Positions 1 to 8,793 are shown, counted from the first letter of the stretch. The stretch: 50,586 bases of DNA from Cyanobacteria bacterium FACHB-DQ100 (GCA_014695195.1 JACJNW010000008.1:1-50586), one strand, 5' to 3'. The notes: generated by a model not told the origin, from the sequence alone. Program-made: numbers and translations.

Positions 1-136
1 AGCGATAGTTCTGTTTGCCGTTATGGATTCTGCCATTTTTGACCGTGTGTTTTGGCTCGCAACTGGGACAGGAAAGCATGACAGCGAGAAAAACCTAAAC
101 ATCGCTTATCATTTTATCCTTACTTGTTTAGGACTA

Positions 137-366
137 CCCGCAATGTTAATTGGAGCGAGTAAGCATTTGAGATCGCGATCGCAACTGCTGTCGTTCTATT
201 TGGCTTAACCTCTGGCGCAGCACTGGCAACAGTGGTAGGTGTCTCGATTGAAGTTCCGGTGATGCTAATGCGGGTCGCAGTCTATAAACGGACAGCAGCC
301 TGATTTCCCCGTGAACCCGAAAAAGCGACCCTGCCCCATCTGCGCTGTGTTGGGTCACGCCGCTAG
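137..366 (+). pseudogene. ACR3-type arsenite efflux pump, decayed C-terminal remnant
   Basis: Read in two frames, this stretch matches the C-terminus of ACR3/ArsB arsenite permeases: [10 protein letters not shown] in one frame, then [23 protein letters not shown] and IEVPVMLM in the next. Family members usually read GASNHFE at the junction, so one T has probably been lost near 167-168. A second lesion is the TGA at 301-303, which interrupts a tail that continues as FPREPEKATLP and ends with the TAG at 364-366; a Trp codon is expected there. Two independent lesions argue for a true pseudogene rather than a sequencing error. Sequence before 137 (from the window edge) is open but I could not match it to the family, so the 5' part is either more decayed or unrelated. 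No arsenic regulator or reductase lies nearby in this window. Confidence 0.7.
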
Positions 367-1187
367 ATATGAGACTTCGATTTTGGCGAATCTCGGTCTA
401 GACGTGGTGTACTACTGTTCAACTCCTTGATTGCAGAATCGTTGAATAGGAGCGCAGGAGATTGCAATTGAGCGAGCGGAGCCTGATTTGTTTTTGTGTT
501 GCTTGCGAGTCGATGCGGACAAACTCGTTGCACATAAGCTAAAGCTTTTGGATAGCGGGTATGGTGGATCGATCTCGCTCCATCGATGCCCCACGCTGCT
601 TCAAAACTCATCCCAGGGACTCCATTCCGTTTTTGAATTCCTAAGCGATCGTAGATATCAATTCGCGTTCCATCCTGGGTGTGCGTTGTTCCATCGCCAC
701 AGTAATCGGCACGAATCATCCGTACACAAGCTTGATGATACTCTTTGAGCGATTGCCCTTTGATCGTTTGCCAAGGTCTATAGCCTAAGCGAACACACTT
801 TGCTAATGCACCACTTAGGCAGCTAAACGTGATGCGGTTTTCGTTCCCTTGGTAAGTGCCGCTGCGATCCCAGGTTCCTCGAAGTGCAATTGCTTTCGCC
901 GCAAAGTGATCCGTGGCTCGACAGTAGTTTTGCCAAGCCTGGTTTTTGGTTTGATAGAACACGGTGTAAAGGTAAGTTTCTTGCTGTGGATCTTGCGGAT
1001 CGAGTTCAATACTGCGAATTTGAAACTTCAAGCGATGTCCTTGGGCATCGAAGCCAACGATCGTAGTTCCCGGTGCTAGAGCACTGATCGCGGTGGCAGA
1101 ACTCGGTTGAGATTTAGCAAAATTAACAATGCTAATATTAATCGCGATCGACAGGCAAAATAGAGAGCTAAACCAAGATTGTTGCAT
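363..1187 (-). CDS. Secreted ADYC domain-containing protein
   Basis: A 274-residue protein with an N-terminal signal peptide (residues about 1-26, hydrophobic FSSLFCLSIAINISIV followed by a small-residue region). The body contains the motif IRADYCGDG (around residue 160) that names the ADYC family. Family members are secreted proteins of unknown biochemical role. Further features are a Cys/Trp-rich centre (YCRATDHF, SCLSGALAKCVRLGYRPW) and a line of Cys residues that could form disulphides in the periplasm. The gene lies 107 bases downstream of the repeat protein at 1295-1642 on the same strand, so it may be read from the promoter at 1706-1750. The tail after about residue 235 is low-complexity Ser/Asn/Lys and the stop abuts the ACR3 remnant. 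Family assignment rests on the motif; function is unknown. Confidence 0.75.
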   Translation of the reverse strand: MQQSWFSSLFCLSIAINISIVNFAKSQPSSATAISALAPGTTIVGFDAQGHRLKFQIRSIELDPQDPQQETYLYTVFYQTKNQAWQNYCRATDHFAAKAIALRGTWDRSGTYQGNENRITFSCLSGALAKCVRLGYRPWQTIKGQSLKEYHQACVRMIRADYCGDGTTHTQDGTRIDIYDRLGIQKRNGVPGMSFEAAWGIDGARSIHHTRYPKALAYVQRVCPHRLASNTKTNQAPLAQLQSPALLFNDSAIKELNSSTPRLDRDSPKSKSHI

Positions 1188-1294
1188 AAGCTAGGATTGC
1201 GTAAAGCGATTCAGCAGCCCATGCCTCGAATAAATCAAGACACGGGCTTAAGTCATGAGTGACAAGTCTCAAGCAGATCGCTTGAAACTGAAAA

Positions 1295-1642
1295 CTAGAG
1301 ATTATTCAATTGAAGAGACGACTGAGCCCGATCGACGGTAGAACCATCCAATGATGTGCCGTTTAGGTTAGATCCATCCAAGTTTGAACTAGAAGGCTCG
1401 TCAGATTGAAGAGACAGTTGGGTGTGATCGACGGTAGAACCATCCAATGATGTGCCGTTTAGGTTAGATCCATCCAAGTTTGAACTAGAAGGCTCGTCAG
1501 ATTGAAGAGACGGTTGGGTATGATCGACGGTAGAACCATCCAGTGATGTGCCATTTTGGGTGAGTCCGGCTTTTGCGATCGATGCAAAAGACAAAACACC
1601 CAGAGTTGTCAGGATAGCAACAGTGCAGAATTGACGCTTCAT
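1295..1642 (-). CDS. Small secreted Ser/Asp/Asn-rich tandem-repeat protein
   Basis: A 115-residue protein. Residues 1-25 form a clear signal peptide (KRQF then a hydrophobic core, ending SIAKA). The rest is almost entirely a 32-residue tandem repeat: two full units and a third of 21 residues. Each begins GTSLDGSTVDHTQ and ends DGSNLN. The mature protein is acidic, has no Cys, and carries regularly spaced Leu (SLDGS, NLDGS, NLNGT), the spacing seen in solenoid-like beta structures; that is inference. It starts with ATG, and AGGACAATT before it gives a plausible ribosome site. It has its own promoter of the shared type at 1706-1750 and is divergent from the response regulator at 1855. I do not recognise a characterised homologue. 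The link to that regulator is inferred from the shared promoter element. Confidence 0.7.
   Translation of the reverse strand: MKRQFCTVAILTTLGVLSFASIAKAGLTQNGTSLDGSTVDHTQPSLQSDEPSSSNLDGSNLNGTSLDGSTVDHTQLSLQSDEPSSSNLDGSNLNGTSLDGSTVDRAQSSLQLNNL
1298..1552 (-). repeat. 96-bp in-frame tandem repeat (2.66 units)
   Basis: Three consecutive units of 96, 96 and 63 bp (1457-1552, 1361-1456, 1298-1360) inside the secreted repeat protein. The two inner copies differ by only a few bases, so the expansion is recent. Unit length is a multiple of three, so copy-number change keeps the reading frame. Confidence 0.9.
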
Positions 1643-1705
1643 AATTGTCCTCTTGTTGTGGTCATAAAGTTGAGATTTAGCGAAGCTTGAATGTAAGCTG
1701 TTCGC

Positions 1706-1750
1706 TTGATGTTTCTCAAGATAGAGAATAATCGGGGAGAACTAGAGGAG
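1706..1750 (-). promoter_or_regulatory. Shared-type promoter with tandem TCTCCCCGAT box (copy D)
   Basis: Read on the minus strand this 45-base segment aligns without gaps to four others in the window. It carries TTCTCCCCGAT, preceded 11 bases earlier by a weaker CTCCTCTAG half, then TATCTT at 1718-1723 as a candidate -10. It shares TCTCCTCTAGTTCT exactly with the copy before the lanthipeptide precursor. It lies 64 bases upstream of the repeat-protein start and in the gap shared with the divergent OmpR-type regulator. Promoter activity is inferred. Confidence 0.6.
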
Positions 1751-1854
1751 AAAAACTAATTTATGCCTGCTCGATTGTTGCGTTCTTGTAAGAATGCTTT
1801 AAGACGCGGGATGAATTACCTTACAATCGCTTTACGGCTAGGTGAGCGATAGAT

Positions 1855-3768
1855 ATGAGGGTTCTAGTAGTTGAAGATGATTTGATCGTGACAGACGCGA
1901 TTGCACGATCGCTGAGTGAACACCATTACGCAGTAGACACAGCAGAGGACGGCGCGATTGGGTGGGAATGCGTTGAGAGCACAACTTATGACCTGATCCT
2001 GATTGATGTGGGATTGCCTAAATTGGATGGGATCACGCTCTGCCAGAGAATTCGCGATCGCGGTTGTGGAACCCCAATCTTATTGATGACCGCCAAAGAT
2101 GACAGCACCTATCGGATTCGAGGCTTAGATTCAGGGGCAGATGACTATTTAGCAAAGCCATTCGACTTGGGAGAGCTTCAAGCCCGAGTTAGAGCCTTGT
2201 TGAGACGGGGAACGGTAGCAGCAAGCCCAGTTTTGACCATTGGAAAATTACAGCTCGATCCGCGATCGTGCCAAGTCACCTATGCTGAGAAACTACTGCC
2301 GCTGACACCGAAAGAGTATAGTTTGCTCGAATTGTTTCTACGCCATCCTAGTCGCGTTTTTAGCTGTGGAGACATTATCGAGCATCTTTGGACGTTTGAC
2401 GATCCACCCCAGGAAGAGAGCGTCAAATCCCACATCAAAGGATTGCGGCAGAAGCTAAAAGCAGGCGGTGCAGTCGATTGGATTGAGAACGTGTATGGGT
2501 TAGGATATCGATTGCGCGAAGGCATTGAAGCCAATCAGGAACAATCCGCACAGTCCTATGACAATCAGGTTGCACAGCTTTGGGAGCAGTATCGTGGGTT
2601 AATGGCAGAACGATTTGCGGTGCTGCAACAATCGGCCCATACTTACCCCTTACCAATTGAACTGCGAGAAGCAGCAGAACGCGCTGCTCATAAATTAGCG
2701 GGGGTTTTAGGGATGTTCGATCGAGATGAAGGAACACAGATTGCTCGACAGCTTGAAAAACAGTTTGAAGGACAAGCCGAATTACCAGCGGAAGAAGTGC
2801 GATCGCTGGTTCGACGCTTGGGTGATATTCTGAATCTTTCGGCTCCGGTCGAAACGAGTGGAAGCCCCCTAAATCTTCCAAAAATAGATGAGTTTGAATC
2901 TGAAGTCCCCCGCGATGGGAAAGATTCTAAATCATCTCTCCGCTCTTGGACGGTTCTGGCAGTCGATGATGATCCGATCGTTCTTGCCACCTTGAAACAG
3001 CTTCTTGAACCTTGGGGAATGTGCTTAACAGGAATCGATAATCCACTGCAATTTTGGACGGTTTTATCAGCGATCAATCCCGATCTGCTGATTCTGGATG
3101 TCGAAATGCCGCAGATGAATGGGGTTGCACTTTGTCAGGCGATTCGAGCAAATCCAGCTTGGCAAAGTTTACCGATCGTCTTTCTCACTGCTCATCAAGA
3201 TACTGCAACCGTTCAACAAATCTTTGCAGCCGGAGCCGATGACTATGTTGTCAAACCGATTGTTGGGCAAGAATTACTTTCACGGCTCACCCAACGGTTA
3301 GAACGATTGCGCCTGCTACAAACACTGAGCACCAAAGATTCGATTACCGGACTGGCAAATCAGTTTTATTCGAGTCAAGCGATCGAAGCTCAATTCCGCA
3401 ACCATCAAACAACTTACCTTGCAATTCTCTACATTCCCATGCTAAGACAAATCAACATTCAGCAGGGACACACGATTGGAAATCAGATTCTCAAGCAAAC
3501 TGGGCAATGCTTGCAAGCTAGTTTTTGTAACGGCGAAATTCTCGGCTATTGGAGAAACGGTGAATTTATAATTGCCAGTTCTCAAACCACAAAAGCAAAG
3601 TTTCATGAGCAGTTATCAGAAGTCATCGCAATGCTGCAACGACAACCGTTTGAAGCTCCGAATCTGATTTATCGTTCTGCCGTAGTGAACTATCCAACCG
3701 ATGGACTCACGCTACGATCGCTCTATCAAACTGCAAGTCTCTGCTTAGAAGGATCAATTCATGAGTGA
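1855..3768 (+). CDS. OmpR-type response regulator with HPt, second REC and degenerate GGDEF
   Basis: A 637-residue multi-domain regulator. REC1 occupies residues 1-115 (VEDD acidic pocket, phospho-acceptor Asp51 in LILIDVGLP, Lys in AKPFD). A winged-helix DNA-binding domain of the OmpR/PhoB type follows at about 128-222 (LTPKEYSLLELFL, VKSHIKGLRQKL, YGLGYRL). An HPt-like helical segment at about 235-325 has His279 in AAHKLAGVLG. REC2 lies at about 365-485 (VDDDP, Asp415 in LLILDVEMP, Lys in VVKPI). The C-terminus (500-637) has a GGDEF fold, but the signature is RNGEF instead of GGDEF, so cyclase activity is unlikely. One chain therefore combines DNA binding with phosphorelay parts. Its last 8 bases overlap the kinase start at 3761 (ATGAGTGA), implying coupled translation and a cognate pair. 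GGTGAG at 1841 can serve as ribosome site. Confidence 0.9.
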   Translation: MRVLVVEDDLIVTDAIARSLSEHHYAVDTAEDGAIGWECVESTTYDLILIDVGLPKLDGITLCQRIRDRGCGTPILLMTAKDDSTYRIRGLDSGADDYLAKPFDLGELQARVRALLRRGTVAASPVLTIGKLQLDPRSCQVTYAEKLLPLTPKEYSLLELFLRHPSRVFSCGDIIEHLWTFDDPPQEESVKSHIKGLRQKLKAGGAVDWIENVYGLGYRLREGIEANQEQSAQSYDNQVAQLWEQYRGLMAERFAVLQQSAHTYPLPIELREAAERAAHKLAGVLGMFDRDEGTQIARQLEKQFEGQAELPAEEVRSLVRRLGDILNLSAPVETSGSPLNLPKIDEFESEVPRDGKDSKSSLRSWTVLAVDDDPIVLATLKQLLEPWGMCLTGIDNPLQFWTVLSAINPDLLILDVEMPQMNGVALCQAIRANPAWQSLPIVFLTAHQDTATVQQIFAAGADDYVVKPIVGQELLSRLTQRLERLRLLQTLSTKDSITGLANQFYSSQAIEAQFRNHQTTYLAILYIPMLRQINIQQGHTIGNQILKQTGQCLQASFCNGEILGYWRNGEFIIASSQTTKAKFHEQLSEVIAMLQRQPFEAPNLIYRSAVVNYPTDGLTLRSLYQTASLCLEGSIHE

Positions 3769-6700
3769 AGCACTAACCCCTCAAGCTCAACACCTGCAAC
3801 GTGAAGACTTAATTACGGTTTTAGAAACCGCTGTGGATTTAATTGGTATTGCTGACGCAACAGGACGCACTCTCTATTTCAACCAGGCTGCACGTCGAGT
3901 ATTAGGATTTGGGGATACCGAAGACTTATCGCAAAAAACTATTTCAGAATATCATCCGCCCGAAGTCGCTAAAGTTTTGTTGGAAGAAGCTTTTCCGATC
4001 GCGCTTCGAGACGGAATCTGGGCTGGAGAAACAGTTCTTCTCACACGAGATCAACGAGAAATTTCAGCTTCTCAAATCATTGTCACGCACAAAAATCCAG
4101 ATGGATCGCTCAAATTTGTCTCCACGATTTTGCGAGATATCACCGAGCAGAAAGCCATTGAAGAACAACTGCGTCGTAGTAATGCTCTACTGAAAGCACA
4201 ACAAGAAGCGTCGATCGATGGCATCTTGGTGGCAGATGAACATCGCAATATCGTGGACTACAATCAAAAGTTTTGCGAAATCTGGCGACTGCCTCAGATT
4301 TTACCAACTCAAAATTCTCGGCGGGTTGCCGAAATGGTTGCAAATCAGCTTGAAGACTCAGACGCTTTTTTAGCACGCATCGAAGCGCTTTATCAAAACT
4401 TAGACGAAGTTCTTTACGATGAGCTTTCGTTGAAAGATGGGCGGACGATCGAACGTCACAGCAAAGCTGTCAAATCTTCTACTGGCGAGTACTATGGACG
4501 CATTACATTCTTTCGAGATATTAGCGATCGCAAACAAACCGAAGCGGCTTTGCAACGCAGCGAACAACACTTTCGCAACATTGTAGAAAACGCAAATGAT
4601 ATTTTATTTGTCAATACACCAGAGGGAATTTTTAGCTACGTTTCGCCAAACGTCATCAACGTCATGGGCTACTTGCCCGAAGAAATGATTGGGAAACCAT
4701 TCCCTCAATTTCTGCATCCTGACGATGCTGAACTGTGTTTTAAGCTGAACCAACAGATGGTCGAGACCCGTGAACCGCAAGCCGGGATTGAATGTCGATC
4801 TCTTTACAAAGACGGCAGTTACCGATGGCAAGTCGTCAACGTTGCACCGACTCTTGGAGTGGACGGAGAATTACAAATCATTGGCGTAGCGCGAGACATT
4901 CACGATCGTAAATTAACTGAAGAAGCCTTGCGTCTGAGTGAAGCGCGATATCGGGCTTTTGTGACGGCAACGGCTCAAGCTGTTTGGATGACCAACGCGG
5001 TCGGAGAAGTGGTCGAAGATATTCCGCTTTGGTGTGCGTTAACTGGACGCAGCCAAGCCAGCGCAAATGGATGGGGATGGCTCGAGAGCATTCACCCAGA
5101 CGATCGAGCAACGACCGCAGAAGTTTGGCTAGAAGCAGTTCGCTCTGGGAAAGTTTACGAAGTAGAGCAACGCATTCAAGTGGCATCCGGCGAGTATCGA
5201 TTGTTTTCAGTTCGGGGCGTGCCCATCCTCGATGAGCAAGGCAACATTCAAGAATGGATCGGAACCAAAACCGATATCACGGAACAAAAACAAGCTGAAG
5301 CAATATTGCTTCAGCAGAATGGGCTGTTGCAAGCTCAACAAAAAGCTTTACAGGAGAAAGAAGCACAATATCGCACGATCTTTGAGGCAATTACTGATGC
5401 CTTGTTCATCCTAGATCTTGACACAATCACTGTGGTCGAAGTGAACCCTGCTACTTGCCAAATGCATGGGTACTCATACGAGGAGTTTTTAACGTTACAT
5501 CCATCGGAGTATATTCATCCAGACAGTATATCGGTATTTCATAGCTTTCTCGAAGCAATGACCTTAAAGCAGCCGTTCTGTGGTGAAGCAGTTGATGTTC
5601 GCAAGGATGGCAGCCTGGTTGATGTTGAAGTTAAAGGAACCACTTGTTTTTACAATGGAAAACCGCATGTTTTAGCGATGGTGCGTGATATTAGCGATCG
5701 TAAAGGTGCCGAAAGAGCGCTGCAACGTCGAGCGAGGTTAGATCATTTACTCAGCTATCTTTCTCGGCAGTTTATTGACCAGGATGCAGAAACCGCGATT
5801 CATCTTGCTTTAGAATCGATCGCGCGTCATATTGGCGCAGAACGAGGCACAATCTTCGAGTACAACGCTGACCAGACGAGATGCCAATTAGTGTACGAAT
5901 GGTGTGGTGATGGAATTACGCCGCTCACTCCCGAAGCAAGAGTGTCGAGCGTGCCTGAGCATCCACATTTGCATCAGCACTTTTTATCGGGACAAGCCTT
6001 GCATACGGTTGATGTTCAGACGATGCCAGAAACACCAGAGCGAGAGCTATTTACCCGTCAGTCGATTCAATCGGTGCTGGGAGTTCCTGTGATCTATCGA
6101 GGGCAGGTGACTGGCTTTTTGGGAATAGACACGGTTCATTTTCAGAAAGATTGGGGCCAGGAAGATATCAACTGTCTTAAGCTTGTGAGCGAACTGATTG
6201 CGATCGGACGAGCAAGACACAAAGCCGAAACCGATTTACGCATTGCTAAGGAAGCGGCTGAGGCAGCAAATCTAGCAAAGAGTACATTCTTAGCTAACAT
6301 GAGCCATGAGTTACGCACACCCTTGAATGCAATTCTAGGCTTTTCGCAGCTGATCGAACGCGATGCTACCCTTCCTGATCGCCAACGCGATTCTCTTGCC
6401 ATTATCAATCGCAGTGGTGAACACTTGCTGAATTTAATCAATGATGTGTTAGAGATGTCAAAGATCGAAGCAGGACGAACAACCTTGAATGTAGTTTCTT
6501 TTGATCTGCATCATCTTTTACAGACGATACAAGAGATGTTCTTGATTCGAGCGAAAGCAAAGAAACTCGCGCTGAACTTTGCGATCGCGCCCAATCTGCC
6601 TCAGTACATTCAAACCGATGAAAACAAACTGCGCCAAGTCCTAATTAATTTGCTGAGCAATGCCCTGAAATTTACAGACAGTGGCAGCATTACGCTAGAA

Positions 6701-7636
6701 GCTACCGTGCAGTCAGAATTAACGCTGCAATTCAAAGTTCAAGATACGGGACAGGGAATTGCTCCAGAAGAATTTGAGCAGCTATTTCGCCCATTTATCC
6801 AAACCAGTAGCGGTTCTCAACTACGAGAAGGCACAGGGCTTGGATTAACCATTAGTCGCCGATTTGTGCGATTGATGGGCGGAGAGATGCACATTGAATC
6901 AACTGTGGGACAAGGATCAACGTTTTCCTTTGAAATTCAAATCGCGATCGCGAATCCGGCAGAAGTTGCACCTACCTCGACTTCAAAGCGAGTGCTGCAA
7001 CTAGCACCAGAGCAACCCCAATATCGAATTTTAGTCGTTGACGATCGCTCTGAGAATCGAGATTTCGTCGAGCAATTGTTAACAATGGTGGGATTTGAAA
7101 CCCAATCAGCCGTGAATGGAGAAGATGCGATCGCACAATGGCAGCAATGGCAACCTCACCTGATTTTGATGGATATGCGAATGCCGATCGTGAATGGTTA
7201 TGAGGCAACTCGGCAAATCCGGGTGCTTGAATCGGCTCAAACTCGACCTAAGATTCTGGCATTAACCGCCAGTGCCTTTGAAGAACAACGCGCTTCAGTT
7301 CTGGCGGCTGGCTGCGATGATTTTCTAGCAAAACCCTTTCGAGAAGCTCACTTATTTGAGAAACTCGCGAAGCATCTTGGGGTGAACTATCTGTATGAAG
7401 AAGATAACGAACATCCAATTGATTCATCGCCTGAGTTAACGTTAACTCGTGTAATGCTTGCGACAATGCCTCAAGATTGGATTGCACAACTGCATCAAGC
7501 CTCGCTTGCTGTCGATGCTGACCGAATCCTGCAATTGGTTCAGCAAATCCCAGAGACGAATCAACGAGTTGCGATCGCACTAACGGAGTTAGTTCAAAAG
7601 TTTTGTTTTGACGAAATTACTGAGCTTTCTCAATAA
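3761..7636 (+). CDS. Five-PAS, GAF hybrid sensor histidine kinase
   Basis: A 1291-residue sensor kinase with no membrane segment, so probably cytosolic. In order it has PAS domains near residues 14-130, 142-262, 266-385, 392-512 and 534-655, several ending in the DITEQK or DISDRK linker typical of PAC motifs. A GAF domain follows at about 660-815, then HisKA with His848 in [15 protein letters not shown], HATPase at about 950-1075 (NLLSNALKFTDSG, DTGQGIAP, GTGLGLTISRRF), and a receiver at about 1087-1205 (LVVDDR, Asp about 1136 in LILMDMRMP, Lys in LAKPF). The last 70 residues are a helical tail often found on cyanobacterial hybrid kinases. The start overlaps the regulator gene by 8 bases, so the HPt in that regulator is a natural acceptor for the receiver here (inference). 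The ligand sensed is unknown. Confidence 0.93.
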   Translation: MSEALTPQAQHLQREDLITVLETAVDLIGIADATGRTLYFNQAARRVLGFGDTEDLSQKTISEYHPPEVAKVLLEEAFPIALRDGIWAGETVLLTRDQREISASQIIVTHKNPDGSLKFVSTILRDITEQKAIEEQLRRSNALLKAQQEASIDGILVADEHRNIVDYNQKFCEIWRLPQILPTQNSRRVAEMVANQLEDSDAFLARIEALYQNLDEVLYDELSLKDGRTIERHSKAVKSSTGEYYGRITFFRDISDRKQTEAALQRSEQHFRNIVENANDILFVNTPEGIFSYVSPNVINVMGYLPEEMIGKPFPQFLHPDDAELCFKLNQQMVETREPQAGIECRSLYKDGSYRWQVVNVAPTLGVDGELQIIGVARDIHDRKLTEEALRLSEARYRAFVTATAQAVWMTNAVGEVVEDIPLWCALTGRSQASANGWGWLESIHPDDRATTAEVWLEAVRSGKVYEVEQRIQVASGEYRLFSVRGVPILDEQGNIQEWIGTKTDITEQKQAEAILLQQNGLLQAQQKALQEKEAQYRTIFEAITDALFILDLDTITVVEVNPATCQMHGYSYEEFLTLHPSEYIHPDSISVFHSFLEAMTLKQPFCGEAVDVRKDGSLVDVEVKGTTCFYNGKPHVLAMVRDISDRKGAERALQRRARLDHLLSYLSRQFIDQDAETAIHLALESIARHIGAERGTIFEYNADQTRCQLVYEWCGDGITPLTPEARVSSVPEHPHLHQHFLSGQALHTVDVQTMPETPERELFTRQSIQSVLGVPVIYRGQVTGFLGIDTVHFQKDWGQEDINCLKLVSELIAIGRARHKAETDLRIAKEAAEAANLAKSTFLANMSHELRTPLNAILGFSQLIERDATLPDRQRDSLAIINRSGEHLLNLINDVLEMSKIEAGRTTLNVVSFDLHHLLQTIQEMFLIRAKAKKLALNFAIAPNLPQYIQTDENKLRQVLINLLSNALKFTDSGSITLEATVQSELTLQFKVQDTGQGIAPEEFEQLFRPFIQTSSGSQLREGTGLGLTISRRFVRLMGGEMHIESTVGQGSTFSFEIQIAIANPAEVAPTSTSKRVLQLAPEQPQYRILVVDDRSENRDFVEQLLTMVGFETQSAVNGEDAIAQWQQWQPHLILMDMRMPIVNGYEATRQIRVLESAQTRPKILALTASAFEEQRASVLAAGCDDFLAKPFREAHLFEKLAKHLGVNYLYEEDNEHPIDSSPELTLTRVMLATMPQDWIAQLHQASLAVDADRILQLVQQIPETNQRVAIALTELVQKFCFDEITELSQ

Positions 7637-7672
7637 ACTATCTCGATCGCAACCATCCAGCCGATGTTCTTC

Positions 7673-7953
7673 CTAACGAGATTCAGCACGATAAACTGTT
7701 TCAACAGTTTTGTCGTAGAGTTGATTGATTTGTTGAAAGAGTGGATTGTTAGGATCGATCGCGGATTTGCAATCTGAAATTTCTTCAACGGTCTGTTTAA
7801 TAAGGAAGCGGTACAACGTTAAGGATCTTTAATCGGTTCAGCCTTGGTGCTTTGAATCAGAGAGAGTGCTGTGACGGACTGAACCGAGGTTGAAACTACA
7901 CCGCCGAAGAGTAGCAAACTGATAGTCGCTCGAAGGAAAAGAGAAGCATTCAT
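7673..7953 (-). pseudogene. Frameshifted small secreted protein gene
   Basis: On the minus strand an ATG at 7953 opens MNASLFLRATISLLLFGGVV, a good signal peptide, and reads to AEPIKDP and a stop near 7820. In the next frame, directly adjoining, an equally gene-like stretch runs LYRFLIKQTVEEISDCKSA, then FQQINQLYDKTVETVYRAES, to a TAG at 7673-7675. The total span of 281 bases is one short of 94 codons, so a single missing base around 7820-7826 explains both halves. The intact product would be about 93 residues, exported, with one Cys after the signal peptide. This may be a real frameshift or one sequencing error. I do not recognise the family. It sits convergently behind the kinase at 3761-7636. 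Confidence 0.55.
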
Positions 7954-8013
7954 AATGATTGAATCTGTGGCGATGGATTCAGTGTAGCGATCGCACTCCG
8001 ATTCATTCGGCTA

Positions 8014-8115
8014 ATACCAGATTGATTTGTGGATGCGACAGATTCTCGCCCCCTAAATCCCCCAGAATGGGGGACTTTGAGTATGATCTGTCGCATTCTA
8101 TGTTTAATTCGGTAT
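8014..8115. repeat. 102-bp inverted-repeat element, CCCCCTAAATCCCCC type (copy 1)
   Basis: Imperfect terminal inverted repeats (ATACC...GATGCGACAG against CTGTCGCATTC...GGTAT) flank a central hairpin CCCCCTAAATCCCCCAGAAT followed by GGGGGACTTTGA. A second copy of exactly the same length is at 25255-25356, and a truncated one at 39721-39801. Short size, no coding capacity and inverted ends are the hallmarks of a MITE-like element. The 7637-8208 gap otherwise holds only the frameshifted small gene and no other feature I can support. Confidence 0.75.
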
Positions 8116-8208
8116 AAGTTGCAGAAATTGCAACATCGACCTAAAAAATGAATGCTAGGACGGTGTTCTAGCATTCATGTCTATGCTGCACAGGTTTAAA
8201 CGTAAGGG

Positions 8209-8733
8209 TTAAGCACTCCGCCAGCGACGAGCGAATTCAGTTAAAGTAGCCGTCGAAATTTGGGTTTGCAGCCAATCTAAAGCGCGGGTTTGATGCGGCT
8301 TTTCAGTCGGATTGTAAGCATCGAACATCTTCCACAAGTAGCGTTGATCGACTAATTTTCTGAGAGTTGCCCAAGTGAGGTTGCCCACAATGCCATCTGT
8401 GGTTAAAGCATTGTTGCGCTGGAACTGGATCACGGCTGCCTGTGTTTTCGCACCAAAACTACCATCGACAAGCAGCTTCGCTCCGGTTTTATTTAATAAT
8501 TGTTGCAAATCGTAGACGGCTGCACCTGTGCTATTGAGTCGTAGCACTGGATCAGGAGAAACGGCTTGATTTTCCCACCGTTGAGTGAAGGCGCGAAAAG
8601 TCGGATAGGACAGTTGGGTTTCTAACCAGTTGACAGCTCCGGATTGATGCTGGTATTTGAACGGCTCGAAATAGCGGCAAACTGCTTTGAGATCGATCGC
8701 AGAGGCTTGTAAGTTCACTTGAGTTGATTCCAT
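8209..8733 (-). CDS. Peptidoglycan-binding domain protein with duplicated flanking modules
   Basis: A 174-residue protein taken from the ATG at 8733, which has AGGAAG eight bases upstream. The longer open frame from 8787 would place that site inside the gene. The centre (about residues 70-135) is a PG_binding_1 domain: VLRLNSTGAAVYDLQQLL, VDGSFGAKTQAAVIQFQ, DGIVGNLTWATL. On each side is a related helical module: QSGAVNWLETQLSYPTFRAF before and RALDWLQTQISTATLTEFAR after, each ending with a conserved RW pair. No signal peptide is evident, so how it would reach the wall is unclear. It is the last gene of the minus-strand run 11517 to 8209. The binding role follows from the family; the flanking modules are not recognised. 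Confidence 0.8.
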   Translation of the reverse strand: MESTQVNLQASAIDLKAVCRYFEPFKYQHQSGAVNWLETQLSYPTFRAFTQRWENQAVSPDPVLRLNSTGAAVYDLQQLLNKTGAKLLVDGSFGAKTQAAVIQFQRNNALTTDGIVGNLTWATLRKLVDQRYLWKMFDAYNPTEKPHQTRALDWLQTQISTATLTEFARRWRSA

Positions 8734-8793
8734 GATTTGCTTCCTTGGTGTTGTACACCGGATAGTTGAGTGAATGTGAAAGGACAATAGCGG

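Noticed and set aside
1188-1294. Terminator between the repeat protein and the ADYC gene
   Set aside because: Weak stems (AGCCCATG/CACGGGCT and TCAAGC/GCTTGA) lack T-runs, so I left the two genes as possibly co-transcribed.
7950-8174. 74-codon minus-strand open frame
   Set aside because: Most of it is the 102-bp inverted-repeat element; no ribosome site and no coding character.
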